In this document: positions 9,329 to 19,625 of the stretch, piece by piece
Numbering within the stretch: the stretch's first letter is position 1
Layout of the letters: each line of letters begins with the position of its first letter
Assembly: GCA_902765625.1 (NCBI GenBank)
Contig: CACXAO010000014.1
Location: 1-41,058, forward strand
Source of the DNA: an uncultured Ruminococcus sp.
GTDB lineage: Bacteria > Bacillota > Clostridia > Oscillospirales > Acutalibacteraceae
Direction: 5' to 3'
Length of the DNA stretch: 41,058 nucleotides
Program-made: the position numbers and the translations under genes
Notes under the pieces: model-generated
What the model saw: the letters and a program-made list of their open reading frames with translations, nothing else
The model's database searches: none
Told to the model about the DNA's origin: nothing

Positions 9329-11794
9329 TTATGAATTCATCTTTTTCCAAACGCGGTCTACGTCGCGGATTATCGCCTCAGCCGACGATTCGTCGTCGAC
9401 AAAGCTGACGTAGCCCTGAATCGCCTTAGCCTTTGCGCAGAGAATACGCGCGCGCCGGTTGACGAAGATACGAGCCTCTTTTTTGCCGTTTCTCGCCTCC
9501 TGAATGGTATTCGCGCCTGCGGAATTGCCGTCGAGAGCAATAACAACAGACGGCCGCCGCTTGAATATCTCATACGCGAAGCTCTTGTAAAGCCCCATGC
9601 GCGTCGGTTCGATCGAAACCCTTACTCCCACGCCGCTCTTTTTAAGGCGGTGAGCCTCAGCGGCGGTGATACGCGTCGGCACGATCGCAAAAACCTCAAA
9701 GCGGTCGCCTGCGAGGTTCAGAATCTCGCGCTCGTAGCCGGTAAGACGGCTGCCGATAACAAAGCAGACCTGCTGCGGGTCAAGGCGGTCGGCAAGCTCT
9801 TTGAGCAGACGGAGAACCGGCTTGGTTACGCGGGTCGCGTGGCGGCTGCTGTTGAAACTTCCGCCGAGCAGCACCACCGGCACCTTGTCGGACGGAATAT
9901 CGCGTATCTGACCGCTGAGACAATCGGCGCTGTTGAGCTTTTGCGGCGCGATAGCGATCTCCTCGTTTTCGGGAGCTGTCTGCGCTATGCGGCTGTTCAA
10001 AAATTCCTCAACGCCGCCGTCCGAAAGCATCTCGCGGAACGTCCTCTGCTTGTCGGCAAAATCGCGCATACTCCGCTCAAGAACCTCGTCCTCGGCGCGT
10101 TTCATGGCGCGCATATCGTCGTAGGAGAGGTCTAGCAGCCGCTCAAGCGCGAGCTGCTCGTCGATAGAATCCGTGCCGTAAAGCGCGCCGCCGTCGGTGC
10201 CCTGAACGCAGCGCACTCCGCCGTGCAGGTAACGCCTCAGAGGATGCTTTTCGAGCGTGCTGAGGTTGTTGAGCCGGACGTTTGAGGTGAGCTGAAACTC
10301 AAGCACAACGCCGTTTTCGCGAAGCTCATCAATCAGCTGCCTGCCGCGCTGAGAGCTGAGGTTTGCGGTATACAGACCGTGGCCTATGCGAAGCCGCGGC
10401 ATTTTCTGACCCTCCGAAAGCGATTCGCGCACACACGCAAGTGAATTAGCCACGTTATCGCGCAGACCGTCGTTTTCGCCCGCGTGAATGCGGATGACAA
10501 AACCGTCGTGCTCAGCCGCGATGCGCACAAGCTCTTCGATCACAGTGCGCAGGTCGCGGATATCGTTGATTTCCTCGCCCACGATGTCGCTGCCTGCAAC
10601 GTAGGGGTCGTCGGCGATCGCGCGGATAACGCAAAGCTGCCGCCGAGTATCCTCGCCTGCCGCCCTGTCGCGCACGATCGTCAGCGGAATGCGCCTGAGC
10701 GCAGCCAGAAAACGAATGGTAACGCCCGTTTCGCCCTCGATCAAAGGCAGCACAGCATGAGCCTGTGCAAGCGTATGAGCCGCGGTCTCGGGCTTTACAA
10801 GGCCGGTGTCTGAAATTTCGAGGTAGCTCACGCCGCGCTTCTTCGCGCCGCGCGCAATCCACAAAAGCTTGTTCTGAAAAAGCGACAAGCCTGAGTAAAC
10901 AGGGTCGCCGCCGTCTATGATCATCTGCCCGATCGCCGCGGTGATGTCGGTGTCGGGAATATCGCGGTAATTGGAAAGCCCGATTTTTTCCTCCGAGGTA
11001 ACGCCCTTTGTGAACACATATCTATACAGATAGACCTTCTCGAGGTTGGTAAACACCGCCTGACCGTCCTTCAGAATGGTCAGCGAGGCGCGGATTTTCG
11101 GGATATTATACGCCGCGTTTTCGATATTATTCAAAATGAAGTCCGCGAAGTTGATAAACGTGTTGTCGTCTATTTTTCGCGTGAGATACTTGCCGCTGAG
11201 TCCGCAGTTTTCAAACTGCTTAGAAGCTTCCTTTCTGCGCTCCTCAAGGATTTTCTGCTGCTTTTCGGTGCAGCGAAGCTTCAGCTTTTTAATATAGTAA
11301 AGCGGATATCGGATCTGATGATAAACTCCGAGGGCGATCAGCAGATCCGCGTCCAGATTGGCGCTCATGTGGGTGTGCAGATCCGTGCGGAATTTATACT
11401 CGCGGCGGATATAAGTTTTCACCAGCGTTTTCTTCACGTCTAGCCGATAGTCCTTTGTCTGACTCATCAAAGTTTTCGAGATCGCCGGGATATACGCCTT
11501 TCGCTCAATATCTCCGTCGGGGTAAATGTTCGCGACCTTGGTGTCCGCAAGGCGAAGCACATATACCTCGCGGTTGCGCTCGTCAACATAGCATGGCACG
11601 TCGCCGCGTATCACCTTTAGACCGTCGTCGCCCTTACTGAGCGGAAGCGAGCAGAGGTTCGCGAGATTTGTGATTAAATTTCCCTTTGCGTGGTTGGGAG
11701 TGCGTAGCAAATAGCGCAGACCGCCGTCTGTCATATCAAGCTCGACGATTATATCCTTTTCCTTGTCCAGATAAAATTTTCCGAAATACGCCAT
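9329..11794 (-). CDS. Adenosine-deaminase-like protein fused to C-terminal SLOG/LOG-like domain
   Basis: An 821-residue soluble protein. Residues 1-130 match nothing I recognise. Residues 135-600 look like the adenosine/AMP deaminase TIM-barrel: the metal-binding DLHTH (H140, H142), RIHAGENDG (H437, E440), RIGHG (H472) and GTDGG/YGTD (D534, D542) supply the expected metal ligands and catalytic acids, with a longer insert than the ~340-residue single-domain enzymes. Residues 638-820 form a Rossmann-like module with a glycine-rich start LLGGSFNSS and the GNSAGANTIQEA motif near 757, as in the SLOG (DprA/LOG) nucleotide-binding superfamily. The likely reaction is deamination of an adenine nucleoside or nucleotide, with the SLOG part binding or cleaving a nucleotide; the true substrate is unknown. 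ATG at 11794 follows CGGAGGT; the C39-like gene lies just upstream in the same operon. Confidence 0.75.
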   Translation of the reverse strand: MAYFGKFYLDKEKDIIVELDMTDGGLRYLLRTPNHAKGNLITNLANLCSLPLSKGDDGLKVIRGDVPCYVDERNREVYVLRLADTKVANIYPDGDIERKAYIPAISKTLMSQTKDYRLDVKKTLVKTYIRREYKFRTDLHTHMSANLDADLLIALGVYHQIRYPLYYIKKLKLRCTEKQQKILEERRKEASKQFENCGLSGKYLTRKIDDNTFINFADFILNNIENAAYNIPKIRASLTILKDGQAVFTNLEKVYLYRYVFTKGVTSEEKIGLSNYRDIPDTDITAAIGQMIIDGGDPVYSGLSLFQNKLLWIARGAKKRGVSYLEISDTGLVKPETAAHTLAQAHAVLPLIEGETGVTIRFLAALRRIPLTIVRDRAAGEDTRRQLCVIRAIADDPYVAGSDIVGEEINDIRDLRTVIEELVRIAAEHDGFVIRIHAGENDGLRDNVANSLACVRESLSEGQKMPRLRIGHGLYTANLSSQRGRQLIDELRENGVVLEFQLTSNVRLNNLSTLEKHPLRRYLHGGVRCVQGTDGGALYGTDSIDEQLALERLLDLSYDDMRAMKRAEDEVLERSMRDFADKQRTFREMLSDGGVEEFLNSRIAQTAPENEEIAIAPQKLNSADCLSGQIRDIPSDKVPVVLLGGSFNSSRHATRVTKPVLRLLKELADRLDPQQVCFVIGSRLTGYEREILNLAGDRFEVFAIVPTRITAAEAHRLKKSGVGVRVSIEPTRMGLYKSFAYEIFKRRPSVVIALDGNSAGANTIQEARNGKKEARIFVNRRARILCAKAKAIQGYVSFVDDESSAEAIIRDVDRVWKKMNS

Positions 11795-11810
11795 ACGCCA
11801 TACCTCCGTT

Positions 11811-12695
11811 TTAATCCGTCCGGTTTCCGTCCCTGCTCAGAACCACCGCCTGAAAGCCAAGCTCCTCAAATACCTTCTCGCACTGTTCACGTTCGTAGGA
11901 AACGATTCCTCCCTCAAGAGAATCCGCGAAATAAAAGCTGTCGCCGTCGTAGCCGGTCAGCAGCATGCAGTGCTCGTTTACAGGCCACGAAAACTCGTCG
12001 CCCTCCTCGGTTGTCGCGTTCTCGTCAACGTAGTCGACCGTCCAAGTAATGTAGTCGTAAGGCAGCTCCATGTCGGTGGTGACCCAGACCATAACGGGGT
12101 TGTCGCGCGCAATATAGCGGCCGCACAGCTCGCCGAGGGTAAGCTCCTTTTCAATAACGGCTATGTCGTCGGATTTCTCGTCGTCCAGATAGCTGTTGAT
12201 CGCGCTTCTGAGCACAGGCGCATACGCACCGTAGCCCGTCTCGGGGTCGCCTGCAAAGGCTGAATTCAAATCGGGACCGCAGTAACCGCCGTCGCCGTAG
12301 GAATTCGGATGCGTAGTAACGTAATCCTCCGAAAACTCAAACTCGTCGACGTCGTAACCGTAGTAACGCAGAAGCGTGACAGCCGCGTATACCTCGCAGC
12401 CGGAGCTAAGCTCGTTCTGATACATGGCTTCAACATCGATCTCGTGCTTGTCGGGAGCCGGTTCGTCAGGAGTCGCGGACGCGTCCGAAGGAGTTGCACG
12501 TGAGGCAGACGAGGGAGTTGCCGGAGCGTTTTCAGACCGAACGGCTTCATCTGCGGACGCCGGGTCAGCGCCGGCACGCTCACCGCCGGGCGACTCGTAA
12601 AACGACGGTACGGCTGCACAGAAAACGAGCAAAACCATCATCAGAAAAAGTATGTATAGTATTCTGACTTTCCGTTTACTGACGTACCTTTTCAT
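11811..12695 (-). CDS. Secreted/anchored C39-like cysteine peptidase family protein
   Basis: A 294-residue exported protein. The basic N-terminus and a hydrophobic stretch (residues 10-28) form an uncleaved anchor or signal peptide. Then comes a low-complexity Ala/Pro/Ser/Thr/Asp linker to about residue 85. The C-terminal 200 residues resemble the Peptidase_C39_2 fold: ELSSGCEVYAAVTLLRYYGY supplies the Cys, and EHCMLLTGYDGDSFYFAD supplies the His and Asp. It may be a peptidase or an inactive peptide-binding relative. I start at ATG 12695 (MKRYVSKRKV), behind GGGAGGGAAGAGG; the longer reading from 12719 would place that ribosome binding site inside the gene. Only 16 bases separate it from the deaminase-SLOG gene, so they are probably co-transcribed, an unusual pairing of an exported and a cytoplasmic protein. 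Confidence 0.8.
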   Translation of the reverse strand: MKRYVSKRKVRILYILFLMMVLLVFCAAVPSFYESPGGERAGADPASADEAVRSENAPATPSSASRATPSDASATPDEPAPDKHEIDVEAMYQNELSSGCEVYAAVTLLRYYGYDVDEFEFSEDYVTTHPNSYGDGGYCGPDLNSAFAGDPETGYGAYAPVLRSAINSYLDDEKSDDIAVIEKELTLGELCGRYIARDNPVMVWVTTDMELPYDYITWTVDYVDENATTEEGDEFSWPVNEHCMLLTGYDGDSFYFADSLEGGIVSYEREQCEKVFEELGFQAVVLSRDGNRTD

Positions 12696-12727
12696 CCTCT
12701 TCCCTCCCTTGAGCGTCATATAAATTA

Positions 12728-12756
12728 ATTATATCAAAAGCCGCCGCGCTTGTCCA
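12728..12756 (-). promoter_or_regulatory. Promoter of C39-deaminase operon
   Basis: Minus strand TGGACA (12751-12756), 17-base spacer, TATAAT (12728-12733), about 33 bases upstream of the C39-like start codon. Confidence 0.7.
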
Positions 12757-12800
12757 CAAAAATCGAATAATAAAGAATCCTGTAAGATATCAAAAATCTA

Positions 12801-12829
12801 TTGACTTTTTCCTGCGAAAGTGCTATAAT
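12801..12829 (+). promoter_or_regulatory. trp operon promoter
   Basis: TTGACT (12801-12806), 17-base spacer, TATAAT (12824-12829). Transcription would begin near 12836, at the 5' end of the T-box leader. Confidence 0.8.
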
Positions 12830-12835
12830 TCAGAC

Positions 12836-13122
12836 AATTTCATAAATTAAACCGTTGAAGCGGAGATAACGGCAATTAAGCCTCTACAGAGAGCCCGCGG
12901 CGCTGAGAGTCGGGTGAGAAACAGGTTGTCAAATGGACCGCGGAGGGCGCAGTCAAACGGAACTGTCCGGAGTATTCTGCGACGTTGAAGGCAGACGTCA
13001 TTTGCCGGGGATATGAAGGTATCCCGCTAAGCGCACGGGTCGCTCCGTGAAATTAAGGTGGCACCGCGGATAATTATGGTTATTCGTCCTTAACAGAGCT
13101 TGTATCTGTTAAGGATTTTTTT
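12836..13122 (+). ncRNA. T-box leader (Trp specifier) of the trp operon
   Basis: Untranslated leader of about 285 nt that senses uncharged tRNA-Trp. The T-box core AAGGTGGCACCGCGG is at 13055-13069 and the AGAGAG element of stem I at 12888-12893. TGG at 12934-12936 lies in the internal loop opposite GAGATAAC, closed by GCGG/CCGC, and is the likely specifier codon; Trp agrees with the genes downstream. The intrinsic terminator is TCCTTAACAGA (13087-13097) pairing with 13105-13115, followed by TTTTTTT. Uncharged tRNA-Trp should favour the antiterminator formed with the T-box bases. This leader fills most of the 446-base gap between the C39-like gene and trpE. Confidence 0.93.
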
Positions 13123-13141
13123 ATTTTGTCAGGAGGTCAAT

Positions 13142-14608
13142 ATGATGAAGGTTTTACCCACGCTTTCCGAAGCAAAGGAAATCGCCGCAAAGGGCAATTA
13201 CGATGTTTTGCCGCTCAGCTGCGAGCTGCTCTCGGACTTCACAACCCCGATCGAGGCTATGAAGATACTCAAAACGGTTTCCACGCACTGCTACATGCTC
13301 GAATCCGCGCAGGCAAACGACCGCTGGGGTCGCTACACCTTTCTCGGCTTTGACCCCAAAATGGAGATCACCTGCATCGACGGCGAGATGAAGGCAGGCG
13401 ATACCGAGATGCGCACCGACAACCCGTCGGACTATCTGCGCAGTCTGCTCTCGAAATACAAAAGCCCGCGGTTCGATTATCTTCCGCCGTTCACAGGCGG
13501 CTTGGTAGGCTACTTCTCCTACGATTACCTCGGCTACAGCGAACCCAGCGTAAAGCGCGAGGTCGAGGACAACGAGGCGTTCAAGGACGTTGACCTTATG
13601 CTTTTTGACAAGGTTATCGCCTTTGACAACGTCCGTCAAAAAATAATTCTTATCGTCAACATGCGGATCGAGGACGGTGAAAACGGCTACAACAAAGCAG
13701 CCGCCGACCTGCAAAAGCTCGCCGGCCTGCTCAAAAACGGCAAAAAGACAACCGAAAAGAGCGGTAAGCTCAAAGGCGAGGTCACTCCGCTGTTTAACAA
13801 GGAAGAGTACTGCGCAATGGTCGAACGCGCAAAGAACCACATCCGCGAGGGCGATATATTCCAGATCGTGCTCTCCAACCGCCTCAGCGCTCCGTTTGAG
13901 GGCAGCCTGCTCAACACCTACAGGGTGCTGCGCACGATCAATCCGTCGCCGTATATGTTCTACTTCTCGGGCACCGACGTCGAGGTCGCGGGAGCTTCTC
14001 CCGAAACCCTCGTCAAGCTCGAAAACGGCGTTCTCCACACCTTCCCGTTAGCAGGAACAAGGCCGCGCGGCAAAACAGAGCAGGAGGATATCGCTCTTGA
14101 GCGCGAGCTGCTCGCGGACGAAAAGGAGCTCGCCGAGCACAATATGCTCGTTGACTTAGGCAGAAACGACCTCGGCAAAATCAGCAAATTCGGCACCGTT
14201 TCGGTCGAAAAGCTCCACTCAATCGAGCGTTACTCCCACGTCATGCACATCGGCTCGACCGTCCGCGGCGAAATCAGGGACGACAAGGACGCGCTCGACG
14301 CGATCGAAGCCGTACTTCCTGCAGGAACTCTCTCGGGCGCGCCGAAAATCCGCGCCTGTCAGCTCATCGGAGATCTTGAAAACAACAAACGCGGCATCTA
14401 CGGCGGCGCGATAGGATACATCGACTTTACCGGCAACATGGACACCTGCATCGCGATCCGTATCGCCTACAAAAAGAACGGCAAGGTGTTCGTAAGAAGC
14501 GGCGCCGGAATCGTAGCGGACTCCAACCCCGTAAAGGAATTTGAGGAGTGCCTCAACAAGGCAAAATCGTCCTTGCGCGCGCTTGAACTTGCGCAGGAGG
14601 TGGAATAA
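13142..14608 (+). CDS. trpE: Anthranilate synthase component I
   Basis: Converts chorismate plus ammonia to anthranilate, the first committed step of tryptophan synthesis, with TrpG supplying ammonia from glutamine. It has 488 residues. The N-terminal regulatory part carries CYMLESAQAN, containing the LES motif associated with tryptophan feedback inhibition. The C-terminal chorismate-binding domain shows FQIVLSNRLS, AGTRPRGKTEQED, LVDLGRNDLGKIS, LPAGTLSGAPKIRA and RSGAGIVADSNP, all conserved. The start is ATG 13142, five bases after AGGAGG (13131-13136); the next codon is also ATG. First gene of trpEGDCFBA; its TAA overlaps the trpG ATG by one base. Confidence is high because of the complete operon context. 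Confidence 0.97.
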   Translation: MMKVLPTLSEAKEIAAKGNYDVLPLSCELLSDFTTPIEAMKILKTVSTHCYMLESAQANDRWGRYTFLGFDPKMEITCIDGEMKAGDTEMRTDNPSDYLRSLLSKYKSPRFDYLPPFTGGLVGYFSYDYLGYSEPSVKREVEDNEAFKDVDLMLFDKVIAFDNVRQKIILIVNMRIEDGENGYNKAAADLQKLAGLLKNGKKTTEKSGKLKGEVTPLFNKEEYCAMVERAKNHIREGDIFQIVLSNRLSAPFEGSLLNTYRVLRTINPSPYMFYFSGTDVEVAGASPETLVKLENGVLHTFPLAGTRPRGKTEQEDIALERELLADEKELAEHNMLVDLGRNDLGKISKFGTVSVEKLHSIERYSHVMHIGSTVRGEIRDDKDALDAIEAVLPAGTLSGAPKIRACQLIGDLENNKRGIYGGAIGYIDFTGNMDTCIAIRIAYKKNGKVFVRSGAGIVADSNPVKEFEECLNKAKSSLRALELAQEVE

Positions 14609-15174
14609 TGGTATTATTAATAGATAACTACGACAGCTTTTCATACAACCTCTACCAGTACGTCGGCGAGCTTGAGCCGAATATAAAGGTCATCCGCAAC
14701 GACGGGATGACGGTTGAGGAAATCCGCGCTCTTAATCCCGACAGGATCATCCTCTCTCCGGGTCCGGGACGTCCCGAGGACGCAGGTATCATCATCGACG
14801 TTGTAAAGCAGCTCGGCGGCGAGATCCCGATTCTGGGCGTATGTCTCGGTCATCAGGCGATCTGCGCGGCGTTCGGCGCGACAATCACCTACGCAAAGCA
14901 GCTCATGCACGGCAAGCAGAGCGACGTGGATTTTGACAAGACTTGTCCGATTTTCAAGCACTGTCCCGAAAACGCGCCGGTTGCGAGGTACCATTCTCTC
15001 GCGGCGGACGCGCAGACGATTCCGGACTGCCTCAAAGTCACCGCGAGGACGACCGACGGCGAGGTCATGGCGGTACAGCACAGAAGCCTCCCGATTTACG
15101 GCGTTCAGTTCCACCCCGAGTCGATCATGACCCCGGACGGCAAAACAATGTTATCGGATTTTATAAACGGTTAA
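14608..15174 (+). CDS. trpG: Anthranilate synthase component II (glutamine amidotransferase)
   Basis: A 188-residue class I glutamine amidotransferase giving ammonia to TrpE. The catalytic Cys is in GVCLGHQAIC (near residue 80), and the His/Glu pair in VQFHPESIMT. The oxyanion-loop motif LSPGPGRPEDAG is present. Family members can be shared with p-aminobenzoate synthesis (PabA), but the location inside the trp operon and overlap with trpE favour TrpG. The preceding GCGCAGGAGGTGGA region at the end of trpE provides the ribosome binding site. Confidence 0.96.
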   Translation: MVLLIDNYDSFSYNLYQYVGELEPNIKVIRNDGMTVEEIRALNPDRIILSPGPGRPEDAGIIIDVVKQLGGEIPILGVCLGHQAICAAFGATITYAKQLMHGKQSDVDFDKTCPIFKHCPENAPVARYHSLAADAQTIPDCLKVTARTTDGEVMAVQHRSLPIYGVQFHPESIMTPDGKTMLSDFING

Positions 15175-15204
15175 AATATTGGGTTATAGAAAGTGAGAAA
15201 TATT

Positions 15205-16236
15205 ATGATCAAAGAAGCAATCGTAAAAATCGTGAACAAGGAAGACCTGACCTACGCCGAAGCATACGACGTAATGAACGAGATCATGAACGGCGACACC
15301 TCGCCCACACAGAACGCGGCGTTTCTCGCAGCGCTCTCAACAAAGAGCGCGAAGGCTGAGACCACCGACGAAATCGCAGGCTGCGCGGCGGCAATGCGCG
15401 ACCACGCGACGAAGGTCGAGACCGGCATGGACGTTTTTGAAATCGTCGGCACCGGCGGCGACAACGCAAAGAGCTTCAACATCTCCACCACCTCCGCACT
15501 CGTTGCGGCGGCAGGCGGAATGAAGGTCGCAAAGCACGGCAACCGCGCGGCTTCTTCAAACAGCGGCACTGCTGACTGCCTTGAGGCGCTCGGCGTAAAT
15601 ATCAGCCAAAGCCCCGAAAGATGCGTTGAACTGCTGGGCGAAGTCGGAATGTGCTTCTTCTTCGCGCAGAAGTACCACTCCTCTATGAAGTACGTCGGCG
15701 CTATCCGCCGCGAGCTGGGCTTTCGCACCGTTTTCAACATTCTCGGACCGCTCACCAACCCCTCCTCTCCGTCAATGCAGCTGCTCGGCGTTTACGACGC
15801 TTACCTCGTCGAGCCGCTCGCGCAGGTTCTTATCAGCCTCGGCGTGAAGCGCGGAATGGTCGTTTACGGCACCGACAAGCTCGACGAGATCTCTCTCAGC
15901 GCGCCGACAAAGGTCTGTGAAATCAAGGACGGCTGGTTCAAGTCCTACACCATCAAGCCCGAGGACTTCGGCTTTGAGCGCTGCACAAAGGACGACCTCA
16001 AGGGCGGCACACCCGAGGAAAACGCTCAGATCACGCGCGACATCCTCGCAGGCAGGCAGGGTCACAAGAGAAACGCCGTGCTTCTCAACGCGGGCGCAGC
16101 TCTCTACATCGGCGGCAAGGCTGAGTCCATGAGCGACGGCGTAAAGCTCGCGGCAGAGCTTATCGATTCCGGCAAGGCGCTTGAAACCCTCGAAAAGTTC
16201 ATCGAGGTCAGCAACCGTCCCGAGGAAAACGCATGA
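15205..16236 (+). CDS. trpD: Anthranilate phosphoribosyltransferase
   Basis: Transfers phosphoribose from PRPP to anthranilate. About 343 residues, standard for the family. The PRPP-binding motif is [17 protein letters not shown] near residue 75, followed by [15 protein letters not shown]; the anthranilate-site region is [20 protein letters not shown], and [10 protein letters not shown] closes the active site. I prefer ATG 15205 ([10 protein letters not shown]); an in-frame GTG four codons earlier is possible, and neither has a strong ribosome binding site. There is a 30-base gap after trpG, the only real gap in this tightly packed operon; its stop codon overlaps the trpC start. Confidence 0.96.
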   Translation: MIKEAIVKIVNKEDLTYAEAYDVMNEIMNGDTSPTQNAAFLAALSTKSAKAETTDEIAGCAAAMRDHATKVETGMDVFEIVGTGGDNAKSFNISTTSALVAAAGGMKVAKHGNRAASSNSGTADCLEALGVNISQSPERCVELLGEVGMCFFFAQKYHSSMKYVGAIRRELGFRTVFNILGPLTNPSSPSMQLLGVYDAYLVEPLAQVLISLGVKRGMVVYGTDKLDEISLSAPTKVCEIKDGWFKSYTIKPEDFGFERCTKDDLKGGTPEENAQITRDILAGRQGHKRNAVLLNAGAALYIGGKAESMSDGVKLAAELIDSGKALETLEKFIEVSNRPEENA

Positions 16237-17012
16237 ATATCTTAGACCAACTCGCCGCCCACGCAAAGGAAAGGTGCGAAGCGGCAAAGGAATATATTTC
16301 TCTTGAAGAATTAAAAAAGCTCGCGGCAGCCACGAAAAAGGGCGACTTCGCCTTTGAAAGAGCGCTAAGGAACCCCGGAATCTCCTTTATCTGCGAGTGC
16401 AAAAAGGCGTCGCCCTCAAAGGGACTTATCGCGCCGGACTTTCCGTATCTCAAAATCGCGAAGGAGTACGAGCAGGCAGGCGCGGACTGCATTTCGGTGC
16501 TGACCGAACCGAAGTGGTTTTTGGGCAGCGACGAATATCTCAGGGAAATCGCCGCCGAGGTAAAAATTCCCTGTCTGCGCAAGGACTTCACCGTTGACGA
16601 GTACATGATCTACGAGGCAAAGCTTCTGGGCGCGTCGGCGGTGCTGCTGATCGCGGCTATCCTTTCCGAAAGCCAATTAAAGGAATACATCGGCGTGTGC
16701 AGCGAGCTTGGCTTGTCAGCGCTTGTTGAAACCCACAACGAAGCCGAGGTTGACGACGCACTGTGCGCAGGCGCAAGGATAATCGGCGTTAACAACCGCA
16801 ACCTCAAGGACTTCTCCGTCGACACCGAAAACAGCAAAAGATTGAGAAAGCTGATTCCGCGCGAGATACTGTTTGTCGCGGAAAGCGGAGTACAAACGGC
16901 AGCCGACGTACGTTCGCTGCGTGCAATCGGCGCAGACGCGGTACTGGTAGGCGAAGCTCTGATTAGAGCCGCCGACAAAACACAAAAACTTAACGAACTG
17001 AGGGGTATATAA
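16233..17012 (+). CDS. trpC: Indole-3-glycerol-phosphate synthase
   Basis: Ring closure of carboxyphenylaminodeoxyribulose phosphate to indole-3-glycerol phosphate. A 259-residue TIM barrel. The active-site motifs are [15 protein letters not shown] (catalytic Lys), [40 protein letters not shown] and [11 protein letters not shown]. It overlaps trpD by an ATGA arrangement and is followed by trpF with a one-base overlap. It is a separate protein from TrpF, unlike the enterobacterial fusion. Confidence 0.96.
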   Translation: MNILDQLAAHAKERCEAAKEYISLEELKKLAAATKKGDFAFERALRNPGISFICECKKASPSKGLIAPDFPYLKIAKEYEQAGADCISVLTEPKWFLGSDEYLREIAAEVKIPCLRKDFTVDEYMIYEAKLLGASAVLLIAAILSESQLKEYIGVCSELGLSALVETHNEAEVDDALCAGARIIGVNNRNLKDFSVDTENSKRLRKLIPREILFVAESGVQTAADVRSLRAIGADAVLVGEALIRAADKTQKLNELRGI

Positions 17013-17616
17013 TGACAAAAATCAAGCTGTGCGGACTCTCCCGCATTGAAGATATAGAAGCCGCAAACAATCTCAAGCCCGACTTCATCGGCTTTGTTTT
17101 CGCGGCAAAGAGCAAGCGCCGCGTTTCGCACCTTAAAGCGGCTGAGCTTAAAAGCAAGCTGAATCCCGAGACAAAGGCTGTAGGCGTGTTCCTCGACGAC
17201 GACCTCGACACCGTAGGCGCGCTGATGAACCTCGGCATCGTCGATCTGGTTCAGCTCCACGGCAGCGAGGACGAGGAGTACATCTCAAAGCTGCGCGCAA
17301 TCACCGACAAACCGATTATCAAGGCGTTCATCATCAACAACGAGGACGACGTTAAGCGAGCCGAAGCAAGCTCGGCGGACTACATTCTGCTCGACGGCGG
17401 CAAGGGCGAAGGCAGATCCTTCAACTGGAAGCTGCTCGAATCGATCAAGCGTCCGTACTTCCTCGCGGGAGGACTGAACGCAGACAACGCCGAGGCGGCA
17501 GTCGCCGACCTTCACCCGTTCGCGGTGGACGTGAGCACCGGCATCGAAACCGGCGGCGTTAAGGACAAGGAAAAAATGGCGGCGTTTGTAACCGCCGTCA
17601 GAAAGGGAGAAACGAA

Positions 17617-17620
<4 letters not shown>
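17012..17620 (+). CDS. trpF: Phosphoribosylanthranilate isomerase
   Basis: Isomerises phosphoribosylanthranilate to the carboxyphenylamino ribulose phosphate used by TrpC. It has 202 residues, TIM barrel: [15 protein letters not shown] holds the catalytic Cys; [42 protein letters not shown] and [14 protein letters not shown] contribute conserved active-site and phosphate-binding residues. ATG follows GAGGGG. The stop overlaps the trpB start. Confidence 0.95.
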
Positions 17621-18799
<1,179 letters not shown>

Positions 18800-18807
<8 letters not shown>

Positions 18808-19576
18808 TATCGCAAAGGCATTCAAAAACGGCAAGGCGTTCATTCCGTTCATCACCTGCGGCGACCCCGATCTCGCGACAACCGCAGCGGCGGTAAGAGA
18901 AGCCGTAAAGAACGGTGCAGATTTAATTGAGCTTGGCATTCCGTTCTCAGACCCCACCGCCGAGGGTCCCGTTATTCAGGGCGCGAACCTGCGTGCGCTC
19001 AGCGGCGGAGTCAACACCGACATGATTTTCTCGTTCGTCCGCGGACTCCGCACCGACGTAACCGTGCCTATGGTATTTATGACCTACGCGAACGTCGTGT
19101 TCTCCTACGGTTCCGAGAAGTTCATCTCGACCTGCGCCGAAATCGGCATTGACGGACTGATTCTTCCCGACATTCCCTACGAGGAAAAGGAGGAGTTTTT
19201 GCCTCTGTGCCATCGGTACGGCGTTGACTTGATCTCGCTGATTGCTCCGACCTCCGAAAACCGCGTCGGCATGATCGCCAAGGACGCCGAGGGCTTTATC
19301 TACCTCGTGTCGAGCCTAGGGGTTACCGGCGAGCGCAGCAAAATCAATACCGACCTCACCGCTATAGTAAAAACGATCCGTGAAAACACAAGCGTGCCCT
19401 GCGCGATCGGCTTCGGCATTTCAACGCCCGAACAGGCAAAGCAGATGGCTTCGCTTTCCGACGGCGCTATCGTCGGCTCGGCGATCGTCCGTCTGCTCGA
19501 GAAGCACGGCAAGGACGCGCCCAAATACATAGGCGAATACGTAAAGTCTATGAAGGACGCGATAAGGGATTTATAA
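18800..19576 (+). CDS. trpA: Tryptophan synthase alpha chain
   Basis: Cleaves indole-3-glycerol phosphate to indole and glyceraldehyde 3-phosphate. A 258-residue TIM barrel with the catalytic Asp in [20 protein letters not shown], the phosphate loop GFGISTPEQ and the flexible-loop region [15 protein letters not shown] 18800 follows GAGGGGAGG inside the end of trpB. Last gene of the operon, with a strong hairpin terminator 13 bases after its stop. Confidence 0.97.
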
Positions 19577-19589
19577 TTTAAAACAGCAG

Positions 19590-19622
19590 AGCGCCGCGGC
19601 AAAACCGCGGCGCTGATTTTTT
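19590..19622 (+). terminator. trp operon terminator
   Basis: Perfect 10-bp stem AGCGCCGCGG / CCGCGGCGCT (19590-19599 and 19605-19614) with loop CAAAA, followed by GATTTTTT. Confidence 0.92.
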
Positions 19623-19625
19623 GCG

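Noticed and set aside
13100-13144. Earlier start of trpE at 13100
   Set aside because: It would begin inside the T-box terminator hairpin; ATG 13142 has AGGAGG five bases upstream.
13154-14038. 294-codon minus-strand frame opposite trpE
   Set aside because: Shadow of trpE; no motifs and no expression signals.
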